This document shows, piece after piece, positions 19,171 through 28,286 of a stretch of 64,000 nt of DNA. The DNA is from Petasospora fabianii (taxonomy: Eukaryota > Ascomycota > Saccharomycetes > Phaffomycetales > Wickerhamomycetaceae). Under the pieces are notes generated by a model that worked only from the letters and a program-made list of their open reading frames with translations, searched no databases and was not told the DNA's origin. The stretch lies in assembly GCA_022641835.1 (NCBI GenBank), contig CP048715.1:1736001-1800000 (forward strand), read 5' to 3'. Each line of letters opens with the position of its first letter. The first letter of the stretch is position 1. A program made the translations under genes and the position numbers.

Positions 19171-20964
19171 TCAGAAACTGAAAGCCAGACTGAAACTTGG
19201 AAAGTCATCAATATCCTCAAAGTTCACTAGAGGGGAGGAGCAAGATGGCTTTACAGTTGTTGTCTGTGATACCATAGGCACCCGCTTCTTTTCATCATCA
19301 CGAGTCAGGTTCCCTACCCTAAATATTTCAAGCTCATCATGAATATCAATATCCATGTCCATATCCATGTCAATAGTCATGTCCATGTTGAAATCCAAGC
19401 CTTGCAGGAAAGACTTTGGTGACAGATCTTGATTTTCACCAACACTTCGCTCTTTCTTAAATGTGGGGTAAGAAGTTTCAGTCGTTACGAAAAGCCTTTG
19501 GATGTTAAAAGAGTTGTCAGCTGAATTGTTCAGGTTAAAACCAAAGTCAATATCTCCACCAACGTCATCAGTTGCCTGCACTACTTGTATTGTATTGGTA
19601 TCCTGTCCTTGAGAGACGTTCGATGTATGAGGCAGCTGCTGGTGAGAGAACTGAGTATCCCCATAGACAGCAAGCGGATACAGAAATGTGTTTTCCGTCA
19701 ACGTAGTAGGGAACAGAATAGATGGTACAGAAGTGAGGCTACCGCTACCGAGAAGAGAATCTGAGTTTTGATTAAGGGTTGGATCAATAGCCATCAAGAC
19801 CGGGTCCAACATATTCGGATTGGATGTTTCAATCTTCGACTTAGAACCGTTTGCCTTTGAAGTCTTTGGTTTCTTCGATTTCATTGGCTGACCAGTCTTT
19901 GGCTTTCTTGGTCCCCTCTTTTTCTTCAACGGAGGAGGCGCTGCAAAACTCGTACTCAATGACTCAGTGGCTTGCTTCAAGATTTCATAGGTCTCAAAGT
20001 CACCAAAGGAATCAGTTTGAGACAGGCCCAATGTGGACTCCATGTTTGAATCAACCATAGTGTACATGAGAGATCTCTCAGGTCCATCCTGCGAACCGCC
20101 ATAAGTAGATGGTGAGCGACCCCTAATTATCAAGGGTGGGGTCTGTGTGAAGGCAACCACAATACCATCTTCATGATCTGTATACGCAAGAAGTTGCACT
20201 TCCAATATAAATCTCTTGGTAGCCATGCTTGCCTTCTTGAAGTTGATTGAAGATGCGAACTGAACTCTTTCAAAACGTGCAACCTTAGACACCTTATCAC
20301 CCGGGTAGTTCTTCAAACCAGATATGTTGAAGTCTCTGTGATCATGTTTGGATTTATCAAAGAAGAAAATTGTATCTAATTTGGCAATCTTCCCATTATT
20401 TCTGACATTTGCAGACTCACGAATAATAGTATGTGAGGGCAAATCCGCTGGTACAACTATTTGGTCCTGAGGACAGAACTGTGGTCCCTTATCTCTCTTA
20501 GCAGTATGTTGAACCAACTTAACCTCTTCAAACGTCTCATCACATTTTGAGATCAATCTTAATGCGAAATATTTGATCCTATTCATGTTGTTGGAGTGAG
20601 GATCAACTAATGAAAACCTGCCCGAGGCGAATGAAGCGAAAGGAACACCAGCAAACTCAAAAGAGCTCACCAAAGTGAAGTAGTTTCTCTTGTACCCAAC
20701 CCATTCAGATTCGTCTAGTTCAAAGCCTCGGTCAATTCTGGGAACAATGACTGGCGATACAACATGGCCATTACCATCAAGGATAGTTCGAGTGCTCTCA
20801 GTGGGTGTGAACTGTGGACCAATCTTGAATTGCAAACTAGAACGTGGCGCCAACTTCGGTCTCGTGTCTTGAGTCATCGGTGAATGGGTCAGACTACGGG
20901 TAGAAGTGGTTCGATGTTCCCTTTTAAGGGTCTCAACTGCTGATCTTGGTGTATGATATTGCAT
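19171..20964 (-). CDS. NDT80: NDT80/PhoG-family transcription factor
   Basis: 597 aa. The N-terminal half is an Ndt80-type Ig-fold DNA-binding domain: EWVGYKRNYFTLVSSFEF near residue 90 and the signature TPPLIIRGRSPSTYGG near 281-296, with FERVQFASSINFKKA in between. The remainder is low-complexity and acidic, with a KKKRGPRKPK basic stretch and an MDMTIDMDMDMDIDI run, compatible with an activation domain. In S. cerevisiae Ndt80 switches on middle meiotic genes; in Candida relatives the family also controls drug response and biofilm formation. Several yeasts carry more than one paralogue, so direct orthology is not certain. Confidence 0.85.
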   Translation of the reverse strand: MQYHTPRSAVETLKREHRTTSTRSLTHSPMTQDTRPKLAPRSSLQFKIGPQFTPTESTRTILDGNGHVVSPVIVPRIDRGFELDESEWVGYKRNYFTLVSSFEFAGVPFASFASGRFSLVDPHSNNMNRIKYFALRLISKCDETFEEVKLVQHTAKRDKGPQFCPQDQIVVPADLPSHTIIRESANVRNNGKIAKLDTIFFFDKSKHDHRDFNISGLKNYPGDKVSKVARFERVQFASSINFKKASMATKRFILEVQLLAYTDHEDGIVVAFTQTPPLIIRGRSPSTYGGSQDGPERSLMYTMVDSNMESTLGLSQTDSFGDFETYEILKQATESLSTSFAAPPPLKKKRGPRKPKTGQPMKSKKPKTSKANGSKSKIETSNPNMLDPVLMAIDPTLNQNSDSLLGSGSLTSVPSILFPTTLTENTFLYPLAVYGDTQFSHQQLPHTSNVSQGQDTNTIQVVQATDDVGGDIDFGFNLNNSADNSFNIQRLFVTTETSYPTFKKERSVGENQDLSPKSFLQGLDFNMDMTIDMDMDMDIDIHDELEIFRVGNLTRDDEKKRVPMVSQTTTVKPSCSSPLVNFEDIDDFPSFSLAFSF

Positions 20965-21654
20965 CAGGACCCCTGATAAAGGAGATATTTGTTAGTCATG
21001 ATGGCATCTTTTGGAGCTGAAGTTGCTACCTTGATGGATGATAATTGGCGGCAATTAACACATGAAGATGGTTTTGAGACTGCCATTTTAACTCACTGTG
21101 CTCTGTAATGGATCTTCAAGAACTGATCTTAAGGGCTGGTGACGCTGTCTCTGTGGCCGCCAGTCTCTCTTCGACTTTGTGGCGCCTGGTGAGTGGTCCC
21201 TTAGAGATAGAAGGTAAGAAGCAACACCATCATGACTTTTGTGCCAGTTGATTGATCATAGCAACGCTGTTGTTGTTTAGTTCGTAGTCGAAATGACAAC
21301 AAACACTGGCGGTAAACGTAAACAAAGGGTTAATTACCCTCTTGTTTATACTCTTCTGTTCAGTTCATCCTAGTCAAGGTGGTAGAAACAACTTAAAATC
21401 ACTCCAGCGTTTATGTACAGAGATAACGCATCCATAGGTGATTACACTGAAGTAGGTGAATGATGGATCGGAAGTGGAAAGAAGAATAATAGAGAAAAGT
21501 GTGTTTTGATCTGTGGTGAGTATATCATAAATCCGAGGGTCGCGATGAGCTTCTACCCTCGGAACTGGATTTGGCACATCGGGAAAAATTTCTGGAGACG
21601 CATAGCTCTCTTATCCATCACTTTTGAGTTGAATTAAGCCACACGAGAAGCATT
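20965..21654. promoter_or_regulatory. Divergent promoter between the NDT80-like gene and KRE33
   Basis: 690 bp without a supported gene. On the NDT80 side it holds a mid-sporulation-element match, CACAAAA on the minus strand at 21237-21243, and tandem forkhead-like sites GTAAACG/GTAAACAAA at 21312-21326. On the KRE33 side it holds PAC and RRPE (listed separately). A 67-codon minus-strand frame at 21374-21577 overlaps these sites and is not credited. Confidence 0.5.
21542..21591 (+). promoter_or_regulatory. PAC plus RRPE elements of KRE33
   Basis: A perfect PAC box GCGATGAGCT (21542-21551) is followed 31 bp later by an RRPE-like GAAAAATTT (21583-21591), ending 63 bp before the KRE33 ATG. The flanks (CCTCGG between the elements and CATCGGGAAAAATTT) recur in the RPA135 promoter. 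Confidence 0.8.
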
Positions 21655-24600
21655 ATGGGTAAGAAGGCCATTGATTCCCGTATCCCGGCACTGATCCGTA
21701 ATGGTGTCCAGGAGAAGCAGCGTTCGTTCTTCGTCATCGTTGGTGACAAGGCGAAAAACCAGCTTCCAAATTTGCACTATCTGATGATGTCTGCCGATTT
21801 GAAGATGAACAAGTCTGTCCTTTGGGCTTACAAGAACAAACTTCTTGGTTTCACATCCCACAGACAGAAGAGAGAGGCTAAGATCAAGAAGGATATTAAG
21901 AGAGGTATCCGTGAGGCCAACGACCAAGATCCATTCGAGGCCTTCATCTCTAACCAGCAGATCAGATATGTCTACTACAAGGAGACAGAGAAGATCTTGG
22001 GTAACACTTACGGTATGTGTATACTTCAGGACTTTGAAGCTCTCACACCAAACCTTTTGGCTAGAACCATCGAAACAGTTGAAGGTGGTGGTATCGTGGT
22101 TTTGCTCCTGAAGTCCATGTCATCTCTTAAACAGCTTTACACAATGACCATGGATATCCACTCACGTTACCGTACTGAGGCTCACAACGATGTCGTTGCC
22201 CGTTTCAACGAAAGATTTATCCTCTCTCTGGGTGGCTGTGAGAACTGTCTTGTTGTTGATGACGAGCTTAATGTTCTGCCATTGTCTGGTGGTAAGAACG
22301 TCAAGGCACTCCCACCAAGGGACGACGATGAACTTACGCGGAAGGCTCAGGAGTTGAAAGAGCTCAAGGAGTCACTTGAAGATGTTCAACCAGCAGGATC
22401 CCTTGTCAGTCTCTCAAGAACTGTCAACCAGGCTCAAGCTATCTTGACTTTCATTGATGCCATTTCCGAGAAGTCTTTGAGATCCACCGTTGCATTGACC
22501 GCAGGAAGAGGTCGTGGTAAGTCCGCTGCCCTCGGTATCTCGATGGCTGCTGCTGTTTCACACGGTTACTCTAACATCTTTGTCACATCTCCATCTCCAG
22601 AGAACTTGAAGACGTTGTTCGAGTTCGTATTTAGAGGATTCGATGCCCTCGGATACCAAGAGCATGTTGACTACGACATCATCCAGTCCACAAACCCTGC
22701 ATTCAACAAGGCTATTGTCAGAGTCGACATCAAGAGAGATCATAGACAAACTATTCAGTACATCTCCCCAACTGATTCGCACGTTCTTGGCCAGGCCGAA
22801 CTCGTCGTTATTGATGAGGCTGCCGCCATCCCATTGCCGATTGTCAAGAAACTTCTCGGTCCATACTTGGTCTTTATGGCCTCCACCATCAACGGTTACG
22901 AAGGTACCGGTCGTTCTCTCTCACTGAAGCTCATCCAGCAGCTTCGTGACCAGTCCGCCAGTAACGGCAGAAACGATGACACTACCGTTGTGTCCCGTGA
23001 CAACAAGAGCTCCGGTGGTGAAGTTCTCGGTCGTACTCTTCGTGAAGTGACACTTGATGAGCCAATCAGATATGCTCCTGGTGACGCTGTTGAGAAGTGG
23101 ATGAACAAATTGCTCTGTCTTGATGTTCAGCTGTCCAAGAACAGATATGGATCCATGCCAAGTCCTTCCACATGTAACTTGTTTGTTGTGAACCGTGACA
23201 CTTTGTTTTCCTACCACCCTGTTTCTGAGAACTTCTTGTCCAAGATGATGGCTCTCTATGTCGCTTCTCATTACAAGAACTCTCCAAACGACTTGCAGCT
23301 TATGAGTGATGCCCCAGCTCACGAGTTGTTTGTGTTGTTACCAACTGTTGACCAGAAGGATGGAAGAATCCCAGAACCATTATGTGTTATTCAGATCGCC
23401 CTTGAAGGTGAGATTTCCCAGGACAGTGTCCGCAAGAGTTTGAGTCGTGGTCAAAGAGCTGGTGGTGATTTGATTCCATGGTTGGTCTCTCAACAGTTCC
23501 AGGATGAGGAGTTTGCAGGTCTCAGTGGTGCTCGTGTGGTAAGAATCGCTACGAATCCAAACTATGCCGGTATGGGTTACGGTTCCAGAGCTATGGAATT
23601 GCTTAGAGACTACTACGAAGGTAAGTTCACCGATGTCTCTGAGGCTTCCAAGCCAAAGAATTTCTCCGTCACTAGAGTCACTGATTCTGAGATTGAGAAC
23701 ACATCCTTGCGGAAGGATGATATCAAGTTGAGAGATGCTAAGACTTTGCCACCATTGCTCTTGAAGCTCTCTGAGAAACCACCACATTATTTGCATTACT
23801 TGGGTGTGTCCTATGGTCTCACTGAGTCCTTGCATAAGTTCTGGAAGAGAAACCACTTCACACCGGTGTACTTGCGTCAGACTGCTAATGACTTGACCGG
23901 TGAACACACATGTGTCATGATCAGTACACTTGAAGGAAGAGAGAAGAAGTGGCTCGAAGAGTTTGCCAAGGACTTTAAGAAGAGATTCCTCCAGCTCTTG
24001 TCTTATGACTTCAAGAAGTTCAGGGCTTCACAAGCTCTTGGTATTATGGAGAGTGCCAGATCCTCGGATGATGCTTCTGATATTGAACAATTGACAAAGT
24101 CTCAACTTGATGCCTTGTTCTCTCCATTTGATTTGAAGAGACTTGAGTCCTACTCAAAGAACTTGTTGGACTACCATGTCATTGTTGATTTGATTCCTCC
24201 AATCTCTTTGATCTACTTCAGTGGTAGAATCAAGGATGTTAAACTCACAGCTATTCAGCAAGCCATTCTTCTTGCGATTGGTTTGCAGCACAAGAGTATC
24301 GATGAGATTCACAAGGAGCTTGATATTGCTTCCAACCAAGCGATTGCCATGTTTGGTAAGATTGTGAAGAAGATCTCCAACCACTTTAGAGACCTTTTGA
24401 GTAAGTCCATCGAAGACACGCTCCCACAGGCTGTTGATAGCACAGTTGCCGAGATGGATGGTCAGGAGACTGGACCATCTTTCTCTGTCGTGCAGGAACA
24501 GCTTGAGGAGGAGCTTAACGAAGGTGGTGATGCCACTGTTAGAGAAATGAACGAGAGACACAGACAGTTGATTGATGCAATCATCTCTAAGGATGATGCT

Positions 24601-24777
24601 ATCAATGAGGATGATATTGAGCTTGATAAAGAAGCTATGGCTAAGGCTTTGAAAACTGGTCAGGTTGCTTTGAAGAGTAAGAAGAATAAGAGAAAGCAGG
24701 AAAGTGCATCTGCTGTGTATGAAGAGGAGATGAAGGCATTGAAGAAGGCCAAGAAGAACAAGTCTAAGAAGAACTGA
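21655..24777 (+). CDS. KRE33: RNA cytidine acetyltransferase (NAT10 family)
   Basis: 1040 aa. Kre33 makes N4-acetylcytidine in 18S rRNA and, with Tan1, in tRNA-Leu/Ser, and is needed for 40S biogenesis in the nucleolus. The start MGKKAIDSRIPALIRNGVQ is family-typical. The helicase-like ATPase module has Walker A AGRGRGKSAALG near 283-292 and a DEAAAIPLP motif. A GNAT acetyltransferase core follows near 630-650 (RIATNPNYAGMGYGSRAMELL). The C-terminus is a lysine-rich tail (KKAKKNKSKKN) as in other nucleolar proteins. Codon use is strongly biased, as for highly expressed yeast genes. Confidence 0.97.
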   Translation: MGKKAIDSRIPALIRNGVQEKQRSFFVIVGDKAKNQLPNLHYLMMSADLKMNKSVLWAYKNKLLGFTSHRQKREAKIKKDIKRGIREANDQDPFEAFISNQQIRYVYYKETEKILGNTYGMCILQDFEALTPNLLARTIETVEGGGIVVLLLKSMSSLKQLYTMTMDIHSRYRTEAHNDVVARFNERFILSLGGCENCLVVDDELNVLPLSGGKNVKALPPRDDDELTRKAQELKELKESLEDVQPAGSLVSLSRTVNQAQAILTFIDAISEKSLRSTVALTAGRGRGKSAALGISMAAAVSHGYSNIFVTSPSPENLKTLFEFVFRGFDALGYQEHVDYDIIQSTNPAFNKAIVRVDIKRDHRQTIQYISPTDSHVLGQAELVVIDEAAAIPLPIVKKLLGPYLVFMASTINGYEGTGRSLSLKLIQQLRDQSASNGRNDDTTVVSRDNKSSGGEVLGRTLREVTLDEPIRYAPGDAVEKWMNKLLCLDVQLSKNRYGSMPSPSTCNLFVVNRDTLFSYHPVSENFLSKMMALYVASHYKNSPNDLQLMSDAPAHELFVLLPTVDQKDGRIPEPLCVIQIALEGEISQDSVRKSLSRGQRAGGDLIPWLVSQQFQDEEFAGLSGARVVRIATNPNYAGMGYGSRAMELLRDYYEGKFTDVSEASKPKNFSVTRVTDSEIENTSLRKDDIKLRDAKTLPPLLLKLSEKPPHYLHYLGVSYGLTESLHKFWKRNHFTPVYLRQTANDLTGEHTCVMISTLEGREKKWLEEFAKDFKKRFLQLLSYDFKKFRASQALGIMESARSSDDASDIEQLTKSQLDALFSPFDLKRLESYSKNLLDYHVIVDLIPPISLIYFSGRIKDVKLTAIQQAILLAIGLQHKSIDEIHKELDIASNQAIAMFGKIVKKISNHFRDLLSKSIEDTLPQAVDSTVAEMDGQETGPSFSVVQEQLEEELNEGGDATVREMNERHRQLIDAIISKDDAINEDDIELDKEAMAKALKTGQVALKSKKNKRKQESASAVYEEEMKALKKAKKNKSKKN

Positions 24778-24854
24778 TAACTTGACAGAGATGTAAAGAA
24801 AAATATAAACCCACTGTTGCATATAAATCTAAATTCATTATTGTAGTTGATTAC

Positions 24855-25649
24855 TCAATCGAGCTTTGAAAGTCTTGATTCCAACTCTTTGGATACGGAC
24901 AATACGGTATCAGCAATTGGAGTACCATTGTTGTTTGTGATAACAGCGATATCGTACTTGTCCTTGATGTCTTGTCGCACCGATTTTTCCACATCATCAT
25001 CATTGAAGAGGATCTTATGTGATTCAGCATATGCTGGATAGACAATCTTATCATAATAACCTGGTGGATCAACCCAGAAAGTTTGTTGTGTCTGATATCC
25101 GAAACGAGATTCCCTTCTCTGTTTGAGAGTGTCGTGTGATGCCTTAATGAAGATTCTGATATCAAAGAGTTCAATGATGCTCAAGTCGTGAAACATCATA
25201 AATCCATCCACAATAATTAGCTTTCTCCCCATGAGGTGAGGCAAGATCATCTCTTTCACTTGCTTTAGAACCTCGGGAGCCACCGAGTTTAAATCCTGGT
25301 CTTTAGTGTCACTCACATAGCGGATGTTTTTGAGTGTTTCATCAGCTAGACCTGTCTCTTTAAGATGCTTAACCTCCTGAACAAATGCGTCAAAGTTTAG
25401 AGCTTCTGGACAATCCCAACTTTGAAGACCTGTAGCCTCATCAATTGGAATGTCATTATCATCTTTAAAGAAGTCATCCTGTTGGAAAAGATATGAACCT
25501 TCAGCAACTGAATGGATCAATTTGGCAACTGTCTAGAAGATAGTGAACCTGTTAGTAGTCGAGTCATATCGATTGTGTAATGAGCCACTCACGCTCTTGC
25601 CACTTGATGAGGCACCACCAATGGCAACCAAAACTGGTCGTAGAGTCAT
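24855..25649 (-). CDS. NRK1: Nicotinamide riboside kinase (two exons)
   Basis: Phosphorylates nicotinamide riboside to NMN in NAD salvage. Exon 1 is 25593-25649 (MTLRPVLVAIGGASSSGKS, with the P-loop) and exon 2 is 24855-25532. The 60-nt intron starts GTGAGT, has branch TACTAAC and ends TTCTAG. The joined 244-aa protein reads SSSGKSTVAKL across the junction and continues QQDDFFKDDNDIP, WDCPEALNF, IIVDGFMMFHD and FWVDPPGYYDKIVYPAY, all closely matching S. cerevisiae Nrk1 (240 aa). The intron interrupts the P-loop itself, so exon 2 alone would be inactive. Confidence 0.94.
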
Positions 25650-25881
25650 TTTAACATGAAATATCCGTCTCTAATCTTGAAGAGAGTAGTATCTCTTCCT
25701 TTATCTTAACCTCCCGTACACTATATCTCTGGATGTAACAAACACCCGGACACCACCTTGGCTTTCCCGCGATTTAGCCAACGCCGAAAAAGAGACGAAG
25801 AGACAAGGGGAAAGCGTGTATTGAGATGGGCACTAAGTGAAGCTTCTTCGATAGTACTATCCATCTCAAAAAAGACTACTA

Positions 25882-26380
25882 ATGCTTTTCCTCTCTTTCT
25901 TTAAGACGCTTGTGGACCGTGAGGTATGTTTGGTTGCTGTTGGCTGTTCTGGCTCCTTCGACGAAAAGGTTACTAACATTCATGATGATAGATTGTTGTT
26001 GAAGTAAGCACACATTTATAAAGATATACACCAGGGGCTATGTGAAAAGATTTACTAACCCAAACCACAGCTCAAGAATGGAGTTGAGATCAAAGGTACG
26101 CTAAAGACAGCAGACCAGTTCTTTAACCTAAAGCTCGATAATGTTAGTGTTGCCAATGAGTCCAAGTTCCCACATCTTAGCTCGGTCAAGAGCATATTTA
26201 TCAGAGGCTCCACGGTGAGATATGTTCAGATTAGCAAAAATGATGTCGATACAAACTTGCTTCAGGATGCTGCCAGAAGAGGTGAGTAGATATTTTTGGA
26301 GAAAAGCCTTTTATGATGATACTAACTATAGTTAAACAGAGGCCATGGCCACATCAGGTAAGCCAATTGCCGGTCGTTGA
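25882..26380 (+). CDS. LSM2: U6 snRNA-associated Sm-like protein LSM2 (four exons incl. 12-nt microexon)
   Basis: Lsm2 is a subunit of the Lsm1-7 (mRNA decay) and Lsm2-8 (U6 snRNA) rings. Exons: 25882-25923, 25992-26003, 26071-26281, 26340-26380. Introns of 68, 67 and 58 nt begin GTATGT, GTAAGC and GTGAGT, each with ACTAAC 11-14 nt before its 3' AG. The 101-aa product reads MLFLSFFKTLVDRE, IVVE, LKNGVEIKG..., FIRGSTVRYV, NLLQDAARREAM; yeast Lsm2 is MLFFSFFKTLVDQEVVVELKND..., so the 12-nt exon supplies four conserved strand residues. All phases agree (0, 0, 1). No frame longer than about 70 codons exists here, so a simple frame scan misses the gene. Confidence 0.93.
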
Positions 26381-26502
26381 TCGAGATTCCGGCTTGTATG
26401 TATAGTAATGGGCATGACGTAATGGTTTTAGAGTGTCTTGATTGTAGTGTGTATGTTTGATTAGTTATTTAGTAAAGTTGCAATATGCTAAAAGAATATT
26501 GA

Positions 26503-26528
26503 CACGTGACCATGATCATGATCACGTG
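26503..26528. promoter_or_regulatory. Paired CACGTGAC sites upstream of SCR1
   Basis: Two CACGTGAC octamers (cores 26503-26508 and 26523-26528, exactly 20 bp apart) flank a CATGATCATG palindrome, about 50-70 bp before the SRP RNA gene. CACGTGAC is the Cbf1-type E-box. Two helical turns of spacing put both sites on the same DNA face. Confidence 0.6.
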
Positions 26529-26574
26529 ACTTTGTTGGTCGTCACCACTCACTCAGCGCAAAAACAACTTCAAA

Positions 26575-26846
26575 TTGCTGTAATGGCATTCTAGTGGAAT
26601 CGTTTGCGTGTCTTTCGTTTGCAGAGTTTCCGTTTCGTTGAGGTGAGTGTCCTGGTTCGACTCCCGCGGAGGGAAAGTTCCACTGCGAGAAATCCAGTGA
26701 TTTTGAACTTACCCGGCAATGGCAGCCCCACCGCCTCAGGGGAGAAATCCAGCAGGGCAAAGCTGCCCGTGGGAGGGCGATCAGGATGGCACATCCCTCT
26801 TATTGTTATGGGACTTGCAGATAGTCTGCGAAACCATTTTTTTTTT
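26575..26846 (+). ncRNA. SCR1: Signal recognition particle RNA (7SL, SCR1)
   Basis: RNA scaffold of SRP. The 5' end GCTGTAATGGCATTCTAGTGG matches the start of S. cerevisiae SCR1 and contains the Alu-domain UGUAAU motif. Near the 3' end, GGGGAGAAATCCAGCAGG followed by GCAAAG and CCCGTGGGAGGGCGATCAGG mirrors SRP helix 8 (GNRA loop GGA-GAAA-TCC, AGCAGG, then CAAA). Pol III signals are internal: an A-box-like TGGCATTCTAGTGG at 26584-26597 and a perfect B box GGTTCGACTCC at 26654-26664, with a ten-T terminator at the end. About 270 nt, the usual fungal size and half that of S. cerevisiae SCR1. The 5' end is approximate. Confidence 0.92.
26837..26846 (+). terminator. Pol III terminator of SCR1
   Basis: Uninterrupted run of ten T residues at the 3' end of the SRP RNA gene. 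Confidence 0.88.
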
Positions 26847-26950
26847 CATTCTTTGTTTCGTTTGCTTCAAGAGGATTCATTTGATGTTTATTTACCGGAA
26901 ACTCATAGCTTTACTTCCCCAGTGGAGTTGTGGTGAGTGTGTAGTACTAT

Positions 26951-26960
26951 AGCTCATCGC
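26951..26960 (-). promoter_or_regulatory. PAC box upstream of RRN10
   Basis: AGCTCATCGC on the + strand, i.e. a perfect GCGATGAGCT PAC box on the minus strand, 132 bp before the RRN10 ATG and downstream of the SCR1 terminator. Confidence 0.75.
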
Positions 26961-27092
26961 CTTCTATGTGCGCGAATGTGTTCCCTGGCCTAAGATTTTC
27001 TAGGCTAAGGTAACCATCATCAACCCTCTCTGTTTATCAAGTATCTGAATAAGAACACCAGCCCCAACTCTATTTCAGCTCTAGAAACTGCC

Positions 27093-27482
27093 ATGGCACC
27101 TTCTAACAACATATACACCCTTACGGAAAACTCACGGAATGAACCGCCCGATGAGTTCCTCGCAAATCTCGCAAACGCCCCTTCTCTCGTGCCTGTGCGT
27201 CCCAGAGACAACACTTTTAACCCTCCAGATGCCGATCTCCTACGAGCGCTTCATTACTATATTGCACAGAGGTATCCACAGACTGAAGAGCTTTATAATG
27301 AATCTGCTCTGCTTGCACTGGGATATCTTGTTGAGCATTGGATCGATGAGGCACTTGGACCAGACGGTGCCCTAGTGTATGGTGATGGTTTAGACAAGGA
27401 AGATGAAGATACAGTGAAACCAAAGGAACGTCAAAGCTGGAAGATTAACTCTGAGAAGACACTATCGAAGAAGGAGAAATAA
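27093..27482 (+). CDS. RRN10: RRN10-like subunit of the Pol I upstream activation factor
   Basis: 129 aa. Rrn10 is a small subunit of UAF, which binds the rDNA upstream element and commits it to RNA polymerase I. The core PPDADLLRALHYYIAQRYPQ, then LYNESALLALGYLVEHWIDEAL, aligns with IPDIDLRVVHYYATQ, then FDETSLITLGLLIEKWVKDYL of S. cerevisiae Rrn10 as I recall it. N- and C-terminal parts are charged and divergent. The PAC box upstream supports a ribosome-synthesis role. The family is short and fast evolving, so the assignment rests on about 45 residues. Confidence 0.78.
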   Translation: MAPSNNIYTLTENSRNEPPDEFLANLANAPSLVPVRPRDNTFNPPDADLLRALHYYIAQRYPQTEELYNESALLALGYLVEHWIDEALGPDGALVYGDGLDKEDEDTVKPKERQSWKINSEKTLSKKEK

Positions 27483-27509
27483 TAAAATTGAAAGTATACA
27501 TATATACAC

Positions 27510-28286
27510 TCAGAAGTCAATTTCTTCACCGGTATGGGATATAAACTTTCCAGAATCCTCCTTGGTTAACCCATTAATGATATCGAGTTCCTTCTTAACA
27601 CCATCCTCGATACTGAGGGCTTCCCGAGATACGATTTTGATGAAATTAACATCTGGCTTAAAGTCCGGCTTTGCACTGATATCGTCATTTGTCTCCTTTG
27701 CCTTGGTGTTGATCATCCCTGGATGATAACTAACCACAACGAACCCATCTTTGGCCAACTCATAACTCAATAACTTGGTTATCATGTTCAAGCTTGCCTT
27801 AGAAACAGAATAAGGCGCACATGGATACGCCTGGGCCAACACATCTGGGAATCCATTAATTGATCCCAAGATACTTGATTTAAAGATAACTTTTCTGGTG
27901 TCGGACTTCATCATGAATGGCTTAAGTACTTTAAGCGTCTCAATTGGTCCAATGGTGTTGACTTTGAAAAATTGTTGATATTCCTCTGGTGAAGAATCAA
28001 GAACTCCATGCTTTGCAGTGTTTAATGCAGCATTGGCGATGAAAACATCAATTGCCCATTGAAGTCTTTCCAACTCTGTAGCGAGATTGATGAGTGTGTT
28101 TGTATCAGAATAGTCTAGTCTCAAAATAACTAGATTTGGATTCTTGGTGACTTGAAGTTCTGGAATGGCATCAGTACGACGACATGTGGCTATGACCCTA
28201 TTCTCTGGGTTGGTGAGTAGCTGCTTAACAAGCTCCTTACCTATGCCTCTGTTAGCACCTGTGATGAAATAAGTTTTGGTTGGCAT
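27510..28286 (-). CDS. Short-chain dehydrogenase/reductase, IRC24/YIR035C-like
   Basis: 258 aa classical SDR. Cofactor-binding TGANRGIG is at residues 9-16, then the IANAAL motif (in place of NNAG), and catalytic YSVSKAS with Ser in the preceding SSILGS segment. The length and the YHPGMINT segment after the active site fit the fungal sepiapterin-reductase/C-factor-like group that includes S. cerevisiae Irc24 and YIR035C. Substrate unknown. Arg in TGANRG and CRR after the second strand suggest NADP preference, an inference. Confidence 0.88.
   Translation of the reverse strand: MPTKTYFITGANRGIGKELVKQLLTNPENRVIATCRRTDAIPELQVTKNPNLVILRLDYSDTNTLINLATELERLQWAIDVFIANAALNTAKHGVLDSSPEEYQQFFKVNTIGPIETLKVLKPFMMKSDTRKVIFKSSILGSINGFPDVLAQAYPCAPYSVSKASLNMITKLLSYELAKDGFVVVSYHPGMINTKAKETNDDISAKPDFKPDVNFIKIVSREALSIEDGVKKELDIINGLTKEDSGKFISHTGEEIDF

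Noticed and set aside
21374-21577. 67-codon minus-strand frame ending in VHKRWSDFKLF, faintly PX-domain-like
   Set aside because: Too short for a PX domain, no partner exon seen, and it overlaps the PAC/RRPE promoter of KRE33.
26654-26664. Possible tRNA gene (GGTTCGACTCC T-arm-like sequence)
   Set aside because: No acceptor or anticodon stems can be drawn around it; it is the internal B box of SCR1.
26542-26936. Open frames on both strands (67-110 codons) over the SCR1 locus
   Set aside because: They lie inside the SRP RNA gene, have no family resemblance, and the RNA motifs explain the sequence.
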